From: a virus
Length of the DNA: 20,755 bases
Virus record (IMG/VR): IMGVR_UViG_3300021960_000653
Location: 1-20,755 of that record
Strand: one strand, 5' to 3'
Shown here: one piece after another, positions 1-7,962 of the stretch
How positions within the stretch are numbered: position 1 is the first letter of the stretch
How the letters are laid out: each line of letters opens with the position of its first letter
Translations under genes and position numbers: made by a program
Notes under the pieces: generated by a model
Databases searched by the model: none
What the model saw: the letters and a program-made list of their open reading frames with translations, nothing else
What the model was told of the DNA's origin: nothing

Positions 1-180
1 CCATTCAAAGCAATTCCTGCTTTAAGTATTACAGTACAGAATCAGCAACAAGGCGATTACTATGTGTTGAGTAACATCGACACAGAGGGCTATCAAATCA
101 ATATCTATGATTCTGGCGGTAACCCTGCGAACAGAACATACGATATAATGGCGAAAGGTTATGGGAGACGAATCACATGA
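1..180 (+). CDS. Tail tip / host-specificity protein, C-terminal end (partial)
   Basis: The reading frame is open from base 1 to TGA at 178-180 and gives 59 residues ending in YDIMAKGYGRRIT. A short beta-rich segment followed by a fall to (I/V)A(K/R)GYGR is the usual C-terminus of lambda J-like central tail tip proteins, which close the distal tail and contact the receptor. Only this end is visible, so domain content cannot be judged. It overlaps the next gene by four bases (ATGA), which fits a tail operon. The assignment rests on a short motif and on position directly before fibre genes. Confidence 0.5.
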   Translation, partial: PFKAIPALSITVQNQQQGDYYVLSNIDTEGYQINIYDSGGNPANRTYDIMAKGYGRRIT

Positions 181-863
181 GCCAACATGACGGAGTAATT
201 GACAATCAGTCATTTCCGAATTTCAGGAGTGATCTGAACAATGCTTTAGCGGCATTGATTTCGACAAGTTCTGGTGCGTCCGCTCCATCGACTACCTATG
301 CGAGTCAACTTTGGTATGACACCGCAACCGATCTTTTGAAGATGCGGAATGAGGACAATGATGCGTGGATCACAATCGCATACCTCGATCAGACAAATGA
401 CGAAGTAGAGTTCCGCACAGCCTGTGTTCAAGCCATTGATGCGGCAGGCATCTCACTAAAGACAGATGAAGGTACAGCGAGGCTTACAATCGCTGATGGC
501 GGCGATGTTGATGTGGTAGGCACTCTGACGGCCGCTAGAGGCATCGGTGATACAAATACTGACGCTACTAACACCGGATCAGTCACACTGGATTTTGCCA
601 CGCATCAAAATCACGTTTTAACGCTGACAGGAGCCGTCACACTGGCGAATCCTACAACAGAGACAGTCGGACAATCTGGTTTCATCGTATTTATTCAAGA
701 CGGAACTGGTGGACGTGCAGTATCATTAGGTACGGATTACGAAACAGCAGGAGGTGCAGGGCTGACCTTATCCACTGCGGCTAGTGCGACTGACATCGTT
801 CCATACGTTGTCGCGGCATCAGGACGTATCCTGTTAGGCGCACCACAACTGGCGTTTTCATAA
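177..863 (+). CDS. Tail fibre-like structural protein, 228 aa
   Basis: Probably a distal tail or fibre protein. The N-terminal 70 residues (MSQHDGVIDNQS, FRSDLNNALAAL, then LWYDTATDLLKMRN) follow a pattern that recurs at the start of fibre proteins in environmental siphoviruses: a fixed N-terminal attachment segment and a 'W-D-T-LLK-RN' strand pair. The rest is rich in T, G, A and D with alternating hydrophobic residues, as in beta-helical or beta-sandwich fibres. A good ribosome site (GGGAGA at 163-168) precedes ATG 177. The gene starts inside the stop of the tail tip gene and its own stop overlaps the next start (TAATG), so translation is probably coupled. No enzymatic motif is seen. Confidence 0.6.
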   Translation: MSQHDGVIDNQSFPNFRSDLNNALAALISTSSGASAPSTTYASQLWYDTATDLLKMRNEDNDAWITIAYLDQTNDEVEFRTACVQAIDAAGISLKTDEGTARLTIADGGDVDVVGTLTAARGIGDTNTDATNTGSVTLDFATHQNHVLTLTGAVTLANPTTETVGQSGFIVFIQDGTGGRAVSLGTDYETAGGAGLTLSTAASATDIVPYVVAASGRILLGAPQLAFS

Positions 864-3175
864 TGTTTGATACTTCACAGTTATTCGGTGCTGCGGCAGG
901 CGCAGAGTTTTACTCCAAGACTATTGCTCAATCGTTGCGATTCAACTCTGGGGATTCGACTTATTTGAGCCGCACAACTGGTTCGGCAACCAACACCTAT
1001 ACATTCTCAACGTGGCTAAAACGTGGTGACATTACTGCCGCAAACTACCAATATATTTTTAGTAGTGGCAATTCCGGATTGGCGATCTTCAAGACCGGCG
1101 TTACCGATGTTGATGAAATTTATGTTTATAACGGATCAACAACAACAAGCACAGACATTAAAGTGCGTGATGCAAGTTCGTGGTATCACATCGTTTTTTC
1201 TGTGGATGCAGGGACAGCGGCAGTCTATGTAAATGGCGTTGCCATAAAAACAGGAATAAGTGCGGCATCTTTATCTACTAGTTCGGGAGTAACTCGCATA
1301 GGCAGGTATGGCGGTGGTACTTTTTATTTTGATGGCTATTTAGCGGAAACGCATCTCGTCACCGGATCGGCATTAACTGCAAGCTCTTTCGGAGAAACGA
1401 AGTCTGGAATCTGGATACCTAAAGATTATACAGGCTCACATGGCGATGATGGCTTCAAGCTAACCTACGCCGATACTTCAGCCTTTGGCGATGACACTTC
1501 CGGCGAAGGTCACGATCTGACGGCGAATAATTTCACAGCGTCAGATCAAATGCTGGATACCCCAACGGATAACTTCGCTACGTTAAATCCGCTGGCACTT
1601 GCATCTCAAAACCTAAATAATGGTAATTTGCAGGTAGTAGGATCTACTACCGCATGGTCTCATGCTAAAGCTACGCAGTCTCCAGCAACAGGCAAATGGT
1701 ATTGCGAAACTACAATAATCTTTGAAAACCAAGCAGCATCTGACAGAATCGGCATCGGTGTCATCAATATAGACACTCTTACTCCCGCAAACCTTTCACC
1801 TACTCACTTTTTAAGTCAAACAGCAGATGGCTGGTGTTATTTTGAAAATGGACAGGTCTGGAACGCTTTTGCTAACACGGGGACGGAAACCTCATACACT
1901 ACCGGTGATGTTATTGGGATGGCTTTGGACTTAGATTCCGCTACACAGACAATAACTTGGTATAAGAACAATACTGAAATTGTTCAGAAAAACCTTGCTG
2001 ACGGCAGATGGACATTCGCTATTACGACATTTCATATAGGAGAGGGTGCAATCAATTTTGGTCAGCAAGACTTTGTTTACACCCCGCCAACAGATTATCT
2101 TGCACTTAGCTCTGCCAATCTGCCAAATCCTGCGATAGACCCTGCGCAGGATGAGAGTCCTGAAGATTACTTCAATACGGTGTTGTATGCGGGCAATGGC
2201 ACAGCGATTGGGTCTGGCGGAAAGGCAGTTACGGGCGTAGGTTTCCAGCCAGATTGGACTTGGATCAAAAATCGTGACGCCGCAGATAACCATGCGCTAT
2301 ATGACGTGGTAAGAGGCGTTACAAAGCAACTTGAATCTGACGGTACATTAGCTGAAACTACTGAGTCTGAAGGTTTGACCGCATTCGGAGTGGATGGGTT
2401 TACCCTAGGTAATTTGGCTCAAGTCAACACCAATACTGAGGATTACGTTGCTTGGAGTTGGAAGGCCAACGGCTCTGGTGTAAGCAATAGTGATGGCTCT
2501 ATCACTTCAACTGTGAGTGCGAATACAACCAGTGGCTTCAGTATTGCCAAATACACTGGAGCCGGTGTAAGTCCTACGTTTGGTCACGGTCTTGGCGTTG
2601 CTCCAGAATTAATTATTATTAAAGGCATCACAGAAGCTCAAGGTTGGTACGTCTTTGGAGATGTAATTGGAGCATCAGGAAGTGGAGACTTTGTAAAACT
2701 GGACTCAAATGCCGGAGAAGTAACCGGTTCTGCCTCAAGTAACGTAACGTGGAACTCATCAACAATTGGTCTTGATACGAACACAGGGATTAATAAGTCA
2801 GCCAAAGATTACATCTGCTATGCGTTCCATTCAGTCGATGGATTTAGCAAGATTGGTACGTATGCTGGTAACAATGCTACTAGCGGCACGTTTGTCTATA
2901 CAGGTTTTCGGCCTAGTTTTATCATGGTCAAATCAATGTCAGCTACAACTGACTGGGTGATGATTGATACCGCGAGAAGCACTTCAAACTTGTCCGATAC
3001 AGCTCTCTACGCAAATGAGACTGACACGGAGTCAACTGTTGGTTTGGTAAATGACGTAGACATTCTTAGTAACGGGTTCAAATGGCGCAATAACACAGGT
3101 TTTGTCAACGATGCTCAGACTTATATTTTCATGGCATTTGCCGAACAACCCATCAAATACTCTAATGCGAGGTAA
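863..3175 (+). CDS. Large tail fibre / receptor-binding protein with LamG, SPRY-like and three C-terminal repeat modules, 770 aa
   Basis: Likely the main receptor- or glycan-binding fibre. Residues about 22-175 look like a concanavalin A/LamG fold (YTFSTWLKR, SWYHIVFSVDAG, AAVYVNGV, FDGYLAETHLV). Residues about 250-405 resemble a SPRY-type beta sandwich (GKWYCETTI, RIGIGV, GDVIGMALDLD, ITWYKNN, INFGQ). Residues about 440-765 hold three diverged copies of one module, each running from a G-x-x-P-x(5)-K strand to a Y-x(4)-A/S-(W/F) strand. The start is coupled to the previous stop (TAATG) with only a weak ribosome site of its own. Domain names come from motif reading, not from a search. Confidence 0.7.
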   Translation: MFDTSQLFGAAAGAEFYSKTIAQSLRFNSGDSTYLSRTTGSATNTYTFSTWLKRGDITAANYQYIFSSGNSGLAIFKTGVTDVDEIYVYNGSTTTSTDIKVRDASSWYHIVFSVDAGTAAVYVNGVAIKTGISAASLSTSSGVTRIGRYGGGTFYFDGYLAETHLVTGSALTASSFGETKSGIWIPKDYTGSHGDDGFKLTYADTSAFGDDTSGEGHDLTANNFTASDQMLDTPTDNFATLNPLALASQNLNNGNLQVVGSTTAWSHAKATQSPATGKWYCETTIIFENQAASDRIGIGVINIDTLTPANLSPTHFLSQTADGWCYFENGQVWNAFANTGTETSYTTGDVIGMALDLDSATQTITWYKNNTEIVQKNLADGRWTFAITTFHIGEGAINFGQQDFVYTPPTDYLALSSANLPNPAIDPAQDESPEDYFNTVLYAGNGTAIGSGGKAVTGVGFQPDWTWIKNRDAADNHALYDVVRGVTKQLESDGTLAETTESEGLTAFGVDGFTLGNLAQVNTNTEDYVAWSWKANGSGVSNSDGSITSTVSANTTSGFSIAKYTGAGVSPTFGHGLGVAPELIIIKGITEAQGWYVFGDVIGASGSGDFVKLDSNAGEVTGSASSNVTWNSSTIGLDTNTGINKSAKDYICYAFHSVDGFSKIGTYAGNNATSGTFVYTGFRPSFIMVKSMSATTDWVMIDTARSTSNLSDTALYANETDTESTVGLVNDVDILSNGFKWRNNTGFVNDAQTYIFMAFAEQPIKYSNAR

Positions 3176-3181
3176 AAGATA

Positions 3182-3634
3182 ATGTGGAAACATAATGGAC
3201 GAGTAATTCGCATTGGCAGGGGTTGGATGTCCGATGACGGATTTAAACACCCATCAAACTGGAATGTTTGGTCAAGCGATGAAAAAGCGGCATTCGGAGT
3301 GGTATGGGAAGATGATCCCGTTGTGACTTCGAAAGTAGTAGATTTAGATGCGCAAAAAGCCAAATCAATCAGCGACACAAAAAGAACAGCGGCGAACTTA
3401 CTGTCTCAGACAGATTGGCAGGTAATCAAGGCAACCGAAGTATCTGATTACACAGTGCCATCGGATGTGACAACCTATCGTGCGGCAGTTCGGACAGCAT
3501 CAAATACCATTGAGGCGGCTATTACAGGCGCGGCTGACCTCGATGCGTTCATGGCTTTGTATGACACTCCTGTTGACGAGAATGATATTTCTACGGGTAA
3601 TGCACCTATAAACGATTGGCCGAAATCGGTATAA
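3182..3634 (+). CDS. Putative tail fibre assembly chaperone, 150 aa
   Basis: The C-terminal half has the pattern of Tfa/gp38-like fibre assembly proteins: a lysine-rich helix, LLSQTDWQVIKATE, a proline turn, then TYRAAVRTASNTIEAAI. In the family this region carries 'L-x-x-T-D-W...R...Y R x A/L R' and the protein helps the preceding fibre to trimerise. The N-terminal 60 residues (MWKHNGRVIRIGRGWM, NWNVWSSDEKAAFGVVW) would be the fibre-contact part. It follows the large fibre gene by six bases, the usual place for such a chaperone. No membrane segment or enzyme motif is present. Confidence 0.6.
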   Translation: MWKHNGRVIRIGRGWMSDDGFKHPSNWNVWSSDEKAAFGVVWEDDPVVTSKVVDLDAQKAKSISDTKRTAANLLSQTDWQVIKATEVSDYTVPSDVTTYRAAVRTASNTIEAAITGAADLDAFMALYDTPVDENDISTGNAPINDWPKSV

Positions 3635-3659
3635 TTGTTTAAACCTATGGGGATTTATC

Positions 3660-3899
3660 ATGGACTTGATGCTGTGGAACATCTTATTAACTGGCGGTTT
3701 CGGCATAATGTCCTGGTTCGCAAAGACCATGTGGTCAGAGCAACAACGCCTCTCGATTCTTCTCAATAGAACGCGAGAAGAAGTAGCCAAAGAATACGTC
3801 ACCAAAGCAGAGGTTCATGCAGACATCAATCGCGTCATGGATCGTCTTGATGCCTTAGATGCAAAGATTGATCGCCTCATTGAGAATCGAGCAGGATAA
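3660..3899 (+). CDS. Small membrane-anchored coiled-coil protein, 79 aa
   Basis: Residues about 3-20 are hydrophobic (LMLWNILLTGGFGIMSWF) and could form one membrane helix; residues 25-77 are charged with heptad spacing (VMDRLDALDAKIDRLIENR), suggesting a coiled coil. This N-anchor plus coiled-coil design is frequent in small phage proteins near lysis genes, where it is often linked to holin or spanin functions, but no specific family can be named. GGGGA at 3649-3653 is a good ribosome site for ATG 3660. The stop overlaps the next start by one base (TAATG). Confidence 0.6.
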   Translation: MDLMLWNILLTGGFGIMSWFAKTMWSEQQRLSILLNRTREEVAKEYVTKAEVHADINRVMDRLDALDAKIDRLIENRAG

Positions 3900-4336
3900 T
3901 GATCGCAGAATTGGTTGCTATCAATGCAGCCATAGCGGTCATTAAAGAGACTGCTAAGCATGGTCAAGACATTGTTTCTTGCGGTCAGCAGATTGCATCA
4001 TTCTTTGATAACAAAACCAAACTAGAAAATCGCGTCCAAGATAAAGGTCAATCCGACATGGAAGCCTATCTTGCTCTTGTGCAAGCAAAACAGGCAGAAG
4101 CAGAACTGCGCGAAATATTAGCGTTTACTGGTCACTTGCATGATTTCTACGCATTTCAGAGACAACGCAAAGAGCAGCGCAAGAAAGAACACTTGGCTCA
4201 AATCAGAGCAAAACAGAAGAAAGCCAAAAAGATCAAAGACATAGCATTGGCATCTGTAATTATTATCGGTACACTAAGCGCAATTGGTATTATGGTTTGG
4301 CTTTTGTGGCTCATAAAGAACAAAGGAGCAATCTAG
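3899..4336 (+). CDS. Hypothetical phage protein with C-terminal membrane helix, 145 aa
   Basis: The protein begins with an alanine/isoleucine-rich amphipathic segment, continues as a long charged helix (about residues 45-110, many K, Q and R) and ends with a strong hydrophobic stretch at about 115-140 (IALASVIIIGTLSAIGIMVW) followed by KNKGAI. It looks like a tail-anchored protein with a helical domain on one membrane face. Similar proteins occur beside structural and lysis genes in marine phages, with unknown role. It is coupled to the upstream small membrane protein and abuts the next start directly (TAG then ATG), so the two membrane proteins may act together. Confidence 0.55.
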   Translation: MIAELVAINAAIAVIKETAKHGQDIVSCGQQIASFFDNKTKLENRVQDKGQSDMEAYLALVQAKQAEAELREILAFTGHLHDFYAFQRQRKEQRKKEHLAQIRAKQKKAKKIKDIALASVIIIGTLSAIGIMVWLLWLIKNKGAI

Positions 4337-5068
4337 ATGTCTCAGTTTATGGATATGATTCGACTGCCAAACTACGGTCTTGGAGTCGCAAAAAGTCAGT
4401 TTGACGACATCACACATATTCACAAGTTCGGTGCTGTCCCTGCGATGTCACAGAATCAATCAGGTACGATCTGGGATGTAGACGATACAGTATATCCCTG
4501 GTCATCCTTCAACACTGCCGGAACGCTGTCGATTCCTGCCGTCAACGCATCAGATAACGGCAAGAGCATTGTTTTGGTTGGTTTGGACAATGATTACCTC
4601 GAACTGTCAGAGACGGTCACTGTCTCCAGTTCTACTGCTACGACAACCACACAGGCGTTCAAGAGAATATTCCGCGCTTATATTCACGATGGCTCTGCTA
4701 CAAATGCGGATGACATTGTTGTGCAAAAAGGCGGGACAACGGTTGCCACAATCAAGGAAGGTAAAGCACAGACCTTGATGGCTGTCTACACGATCCCTGC
4801 CGGAAAGATAGGTTATATCCTCAAAGTTATGGCGACTTGTCAGGCAGGTGCAGACGCGACTGGTGATATGTTTATTCGATCCTTTGGGGACGATTCCTTC
4901 CGTGTTAGTCATAGCTTTGAAGTTTCTGGTAATGGCGGTCAACATCTTTATGATTTTAGCGTTCCGGTCAAAGTCCCTGAAAAGTCAGATATTGATTTTC
5001 GGTGTAGTGTCCGTTCTAACAATGCTCGCGTCACTGCCGCATTCGACATAATTTTGGACGAGGATTAA
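4337..5068 (+). CDS. Putative virion structural protein, 243 aa
   Basis: The first 40 residues (FMDMIRLPNYGLGVAKSQF, ITHIHKFGAVPAMS) are followed by a threonine/serine/valine-rich beta-sheet body with short glycine-aspartate turns, no signal peptide and no enzyme motif. A 'HKFG-VP' head followed by 'T-WD--D--YPW' recurs in proteins annotated as structural in marine phages, so a decoration or fibre role is plausible. It sits between predicted membrane and lysis genes, which is unusual for a head protein. AAAGGAG at 4322-4328 serves as ribosome site. Function is inferred only from composition and this remembered pattern. Confidence 0.5.
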   Translation: MSQFMDMIRLPNYGLGVAKSQFDDITHIHKFGAVPAMSQNQSGTIWDVDDTVYPWSSFNTAGTLSIPAVNASDNGKSIVLVGLDNDYLELSETVTVSSSTATTTTQAFKRIFRAYIHDGSATNADDIVVQKGGTTVATIKEGKAQTLMAVYTIPAGKIGYILKVMATCQAGADATGDMFIRSFGDDSFRVSHSFEVSGNGGQHLYDFSVPVKVPEKSDIDFRCSVRSNNARVTAAFDIILDED

Positions 5069-5071
5069 GTC

Positions 5072-5254
5072 ATGTGGGTTTTGTTCGTGATCTTATTGGA
5101 GGCGGACAAATACTATGTTTCGCCACAAGGCATATTTCCTAGTATGGACGCTTGCTTTGCAGCACATGAAGAATTCATGGCGACAGCACCAAAACCGAAA
5201 GTTAACTACGATGCGATCTGTATTCAGACAAACCACAATATTGGAGGCGCATAG
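5072..5254 (+). CDS. Small protein with hydrophobic N-terminus, 60 aa
   Basis: The product starts MWVLFVILLEADKYYV, which could be a short export signal or anchor, followed by a small soluble part with two cysteines (C28 and C51, in MDACFAAHEEF and DAICIQT) that could form a disulfide in the periplasm. GAGGA at about 5059 precedes ATG 5072. Its stop TAG overlaps the GTG start of the holin gene by one base. Position next to the holin suggests a lysis-accessory role, but no family is recognised. Confidence 0.5.
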   Translation: MWVLFVILLEADKYYVSPQGIFPSMDACFAAHEEFMATAPKPKVNYDAICIQTNHNIGGA

Positions 5255-5619
5255 TGATTGGCGTTATTAGCAAAATGCTTGGATCTGGCAATGTGATCGA
5301 GAAAGGTTTAGACCTGATTGATAATATGCACACGTCAACAGAGGAAGAAATTGCAGCCAAGGCTAAGGCAAAAACTGACTTACTGTCCGCATATGCACCA
5401 TTCAAATTAGCGCAGCGTTATCTAGCCTTGATGTTTGGCCTGACGTTTCTTTTTAGTTATGTCTTGGTCTTAGGAATGACCATTTCAGGACAAGGCGATC
5501 CTGATGCAGTCACTAAAGTGATGGAGCAGTTTAGTATCAACTATGCGATGCTCATCATTCTTGGGTTCTATTTCGGCGGCGGTGCTGTTGAAGGATTCAT
5601 GGAGAAGAAAAAGAAATGA
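5254..5619 (+). CDS. Holin, three-helix GTA_holin_3TM type, 121 aa
   Basis: Holins make the inner-membrane lesions that release or activate endolysin. This protein has an N-terminal amphipathic part (MIGVISKMLGSG), a helix with EEIAAKAKAKTDLL, then two clear hydrophobic helices at about 54-77 (RYLALMFGLTFLFSYVLV) and 93-115 (INYAMLIILGFYFGGGAVEG) and a lysine-rich tail (EKKKK). This order matches the family first described from gene-transfer-agent release genes. The start is GTG 5254, preceded by TTGGAGG at 5241-5247 and overlapping the previous stop. It overlaps the endolysin gene by four bases (ATGA), the classic holin-endolysin pair. Confidence 0.7.
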   Translation: MIGVISKMLGSGNVIEKGLDLIDNMHTSTEEEIAAKAKAKTDLLSAYAPFKLAQRYLALMFGLTFLFSYVLVLGMTISGQGDPDAVTKVMEQFSINYAMLIILGFYFGGGAVEGFMEKKKK

Positions 5620-6008
5620 GTTGGGAATCACCTTATTTTACAAGTGAGGAAATGTCTTGCTCGCATACTGGATTGGAAAAGATGGACGCAAGATTTATGG
5701 AGATGTTGACAGAACTCCGTGTAGCTTATGCGAAACCATTGCGCGTGACATCGGCATACAGAGACATCAGCCATCCAATCGAGGCACGAAAGATCGATCG
5801 AGGCGCAACGAAAGGTGGTGCGCATACCACAGGCAAAGCTGCTGACATTGGAGTTGAGCGTGGGGAAGCATATGAGGTGCTTAAACTTGCACTAGAAATA
5901 GGATTTACAGGTATCGGTGTAGCGCAGAAAGGATCGGGGCGTTTTCTGCATTTAGATATTTGTGAACCTGAAGATGGAATGATTCGCCCGACAATCTGGA
6001 GTTATTGA
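5616..6008 (+). CDS. Endolysin, M15-family D,D/L,D-peptidase, 130 aa
   Basis: Predicted to cut peptide cross-links in peptidoglycan. The M15 zinc signature is visible: SAYRD (46-50), GAHTTGKAADIG with H70 and D77 as metal ligands, and RFLHLD with H112 as the third ligand. The N-terminal SPYFTSEEMSCSHTG segment is usual in this small single-domain family. There is no signal peptide, so access to the wall should depend on the holin just upstream. Length matches the family (about 120-150). GAGAAGAAAAAG ahead of ATG 5616 serves as ribosome site inside the holin 3' end. Confidence 0.85.
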   Translation: MSWESPYFTSEEMSCSHTGLEKMDARFMEMLTELRVAYAKPLRVTSAYRDISHPIEARKIDRGATKGGAHTTGKAADIGVERGEAYEVLKLALEIGFTGIGVAQKGSGRFLHLDICEPEDGMIRPTIWSY

Positions 6009-6021
6009 AGGAGCGAATAAC

Positions 6022-7206
6022 ATGCCAAATGCCACTCAACTTGATCCAATATTATTGGAGTTTTGTCGAACGGAACAGCAAAGACAGAAAATAGAAGCTG
6101 TCATTGAGTGTGGATCAGTTCAAGCTGCTGCAAGAGCCTTGGATATGAATTATTCCACGGTCTATGATGCGGTCAACAAAATTAAGAAATACGCAGAACA
6201 GCGTGGCTATTCACCAGAACACGATCTAACTCATGTCCTACCAGAGACACTGAAACTCAAAGGTACATCCACTCTTTATCATGCTGAGAAAGGCATGATG
6301 ATGCAGTGGGTTAAAACTCGCGCTGATGAAGAAGAGCAAGCAAAAGCAGTATTAGAAGGAATCAAAGATGCGTTATCAGAGTTTGCAGGATTGGCAGAGC
6401 CAATTCGTCACTGTGGATTCGTTGAAGAAGAAACTTGTGCGGTTTATGGTATGGGCGATGCTCACTTTGGAATGTTGGCGCATCAAGATGAAACTCAAAT
6501 TGATGATTTCGATTCGCAGATTGCATATCGTGTCATGCAAGGTGCTGTGGACTACCTTACGCAAGCTGCTCCTGCAACTAAAGAGGCTGTCTTCATAAAT
6601 GTCGGTGATGCACTTCACGTTGATAATAGATCGAACAAGACCCCTGGTCACGGTCACCAACTGGATGCTGACACTAGGTATTACCGGATCATCAAAGTAT
6701 TTGTCTGGGCAATGATTCATGCGATTCGCAAGATGTTAGAGAAGCACGAACATCTCACGGTTATTAACGCAGCAGGTAATCACGATCCAGATTCAACTCA
6801 ATGGATTCAACTTGCACTGTCTCTGTACTTTGAGAATGAGTCACGGGTAACGATTATCCAAGATGCTTCTGCATATCACTTCTATTCGTTCGGCAAGGTA
6901 CTACTTGGTGTCACTCATGGTGACGGTGCAAAGATGGAAGAACTGCCTCAGATCATGGCGCATTTGCGTCCTCAAGAATGGGGTCAATCCACACAGCGCA
7001 GATGGATCACAGGTCACATCCACCATAAGACAGTCAAAGAGTTTAACGGCTGTACTGTGGAGTCGATGAACACGTTAGCACCTAGCGATGCGTGGCACTC
7101 TAAGTCTGGTTATTTTGCTGCAAGGGAAATGCAATGCATGATCTTCCATCAGGATCATGGGTTGGTTGCCAGAAATATTTGTCCAGTAGGGCTTGCCCAT
7201 TCTTAG
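6022..7206 (+). CDS. HTH-containing calcineurin-like metallophosphoesterase, 394 aa
   Basis: Residues about 15-60 form a helix-turn-helix-like region (SVQAAARALDMNYSTVYDAVNKI). The C-terminal two thirds hold the full metallophosphoesterase motif series: GDAHFG (D146, H148), NVGDALH (D196), AGNHD (N253, H254), THGDG (H299) and TGHIHH (H332, H334). Such phage enzymes probably hydrolyse phosphodiesters, possibly nucleic acid, with two metal ions; the substrate is unknown. The fused HTH resembles those in phage DNA-binding or terminase-type proteins. GAAGGAG at 6006-6012 precedes ATG 6022. It is the last gene before the strong terminator. Confidence 0.8.
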   Translation: MPNATQLDPILLEFCRTEQQRQKIEAVIECGSVQAAARALDMNYSTVYDAVNKIKKYAEQRGYSPEHDLTHVLPETLKLKGTSTLYHAEKGMMMQWVKTRADEEEQAKAVLEGIKDALSEFAGLAEPIRHCGFVEEETCAVYGMGDAHFGMLAHQDETQIDDFDSQIAYRVMQGAVDYLTQAAPATKEAVFINVGDALHVDNRSNKTPGHGHQLDADTRYYRIIKVFVWAMIHAIRKMLEKHEHLTVINAAGNHDPDSTQWIQLALSLYFENESRVTIIQDASAYHFYSFGKVLLGVTHGDGAKMEELPQIMAHLRPQEWGQSTQRRWITGHIHHKTVKEFNGCTVESMNTLAPSDAWHSKSGYFAAREMQCMIFHQDHGLVARNICPVGLAHS

Positions 7207-7228
7207 GATAAATTGTTATAAAGGCATC

Positions 7229-7246
7229 TGAGATTCCCTTATCTCA
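7229..7246 (+). other. Perfect 6-bp hairpin downstream of the metallophosphoesterase gene
   Basis: TGAGAT (7229-7234) and ATCTCA (7241-7246) are exact reverse complements around a six-base loop. It lies between the gene end and the terminator and may protect the mRNA 3' end or mark a processing site. The remainder of 7207-7267 shows no gene. Confidence 0.4.
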
Positions 7247-7267
7247 CTTCCGACTACTACTCCATTC

Positions 7268-7292
7268 GGCCACTCAGTGTGGCCTTTTTTTA
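7268..7292 (+). terminator. Intrinsic (rho-independent) terminator closing the late operon
   Basis: GGCCAC (7268-7273), a five-base loop and GTGGCC (7279-7284) form a GC-rich perfect stem directly followed by T7 and TATT. This is the best intrinsic terminator in the window and separates the tail/lysis genes from the early operon. Confidence 0.85.
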
Positions 7293-7308
7293 TTAGACTA
7301 AAGTATTA
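7293..7308. promoter_or_regulatory. Degenerate copy of the TTAGAC-N4-GTCTAA operator
   Basis: TTAGACTAAAGTATTA shares the nine bases TTAGACTAA with two perfect palindromes at 11034 and 14215; the right arm keeps four of six positions. It is 85 bases ahead of the ERF start and upstream of the promoter at 7320-7348. Confidence 0.4.
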
Positions 7309-7319
7309 CTACTTAACCT

Positions 7320-7348
7320 TTGCAACAAAAAATCATAAGACTTAATAT
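7320..7348 (+). promoter_or_regulatory. Sigma-70-like promoter for the early recombination operon
   Basis: TTGCAA (7320-7325), a 17-base A-rich spacer and TAATAT (7343-7348) give acceptable -35 and -10 boxes just after the terminator and ahead of the first early gene. Each box matches consensus at four of six positions, so the call depends mostly on spacing and context. Confidence 0.5.
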
Positions 7349-7377
7349 AGTGGTGTTCATTACATAGGAGCGATGAT

Positions 7378-7962
7378 GTGAACCAATCTGAATCTATTGC
7401 AAAGTTGTCTGCTGCTTTAGTCAAAGCACAGGCTGAAATGTCAGGCGCAGTGAAAGACTCTGCAAATCCGTTCTTCAAGTCTAGTTATGCAGACTTGAAC
7501 TCAGTCATCAAGGCAATCAAAGAACCGTTTTCTAAACACGGTCTGGCTTACACACAGTTTCCGATCACAGGAGATAATGGTATTGGCGTAACGACACGCT
7601 TGATACATGAATCAGGTGAATGGATTGAATGTGGCTTTTTCCTACCTCTAACGAAACTTGATCCGCAAGCGGCAGGATCGGCTATCACCTATGCTCGCAG
7701 ATATGCGCTTCAGGCAATGGCAGGAATCCCTGCTGTTGATGACGATGCAGAAAGTGCTATGGGACGCACACAGAAGCCCGTAGTCGGCAAAATAACACGC
7801 AAGCAAGCACAGACACTACACGAGCTATTATCATCCACTGAGGCTGATGTCAGTAAGTTCTGCGCGGTATTTAATTGCAGCAATGTAGACTCGATGGAGG
7901 CTAGTTATTATGACAAGGCAATCGCATTGCTTCAGAAGAAGGCTTCAAATAATGCTAAGTGA
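7378..7962 (+). CDS. erf: ERF-family single-strand DNA annealing protein, 194 aa
   Basis: ERF proteins anneal complementary single strands in phage recombination and genome circularisation. Two family blocks are plain: NPFFKSSYADLNSV (30-43) followed by GLAYTQFP, and DPQAAGSAITYARRYAL (95-111) followed by AGIPAVDDDAE. Residues 135-194 are a smaller C-terminal domain. The start is GTG 7378, chosen because TAGGAG at 7365-7370 lies seven bases ahead and no ATG is in frame there; overlapping ATGATGTGA makes a two-codon mini-frame just before it. It is the first gene of the early operon and is paired with a YqaJ-like nuclease, as synaptase and exonuclease usually are. Confidence 0.85.
   Translation: MNQSESIAKLSAALVKAQAEMSGAVKDSANPFFKSSYADLNSVIKAIKEPFSKHGLAYTQFPITGDNGIGVTTRLIHESGEWIECGFFLPLTKLDPQAAGSAITYARRYALQAMAGIPAVDDDAESAMGRTQKPVVGKITRKQAQTLHELLSSTEADVSKFCAVFNCSNVDSMEASYYDKAIALLQKKASNNAK

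Noticed and set aside
1931-2293. 120-residue minus-strand open frame inside the large fibre gene
   Set aside because: It lies fully within a gene with clear domain patterns on the other strand, and it is Cys/Arg-rich as expected for a shadow frame.
3629-3634. TATAAT box at the end of the fibre chaperone gene
   Set aside because: There is no -35 box at proper distance and no TG extension; the genes around it are part of one closely spaced unit.
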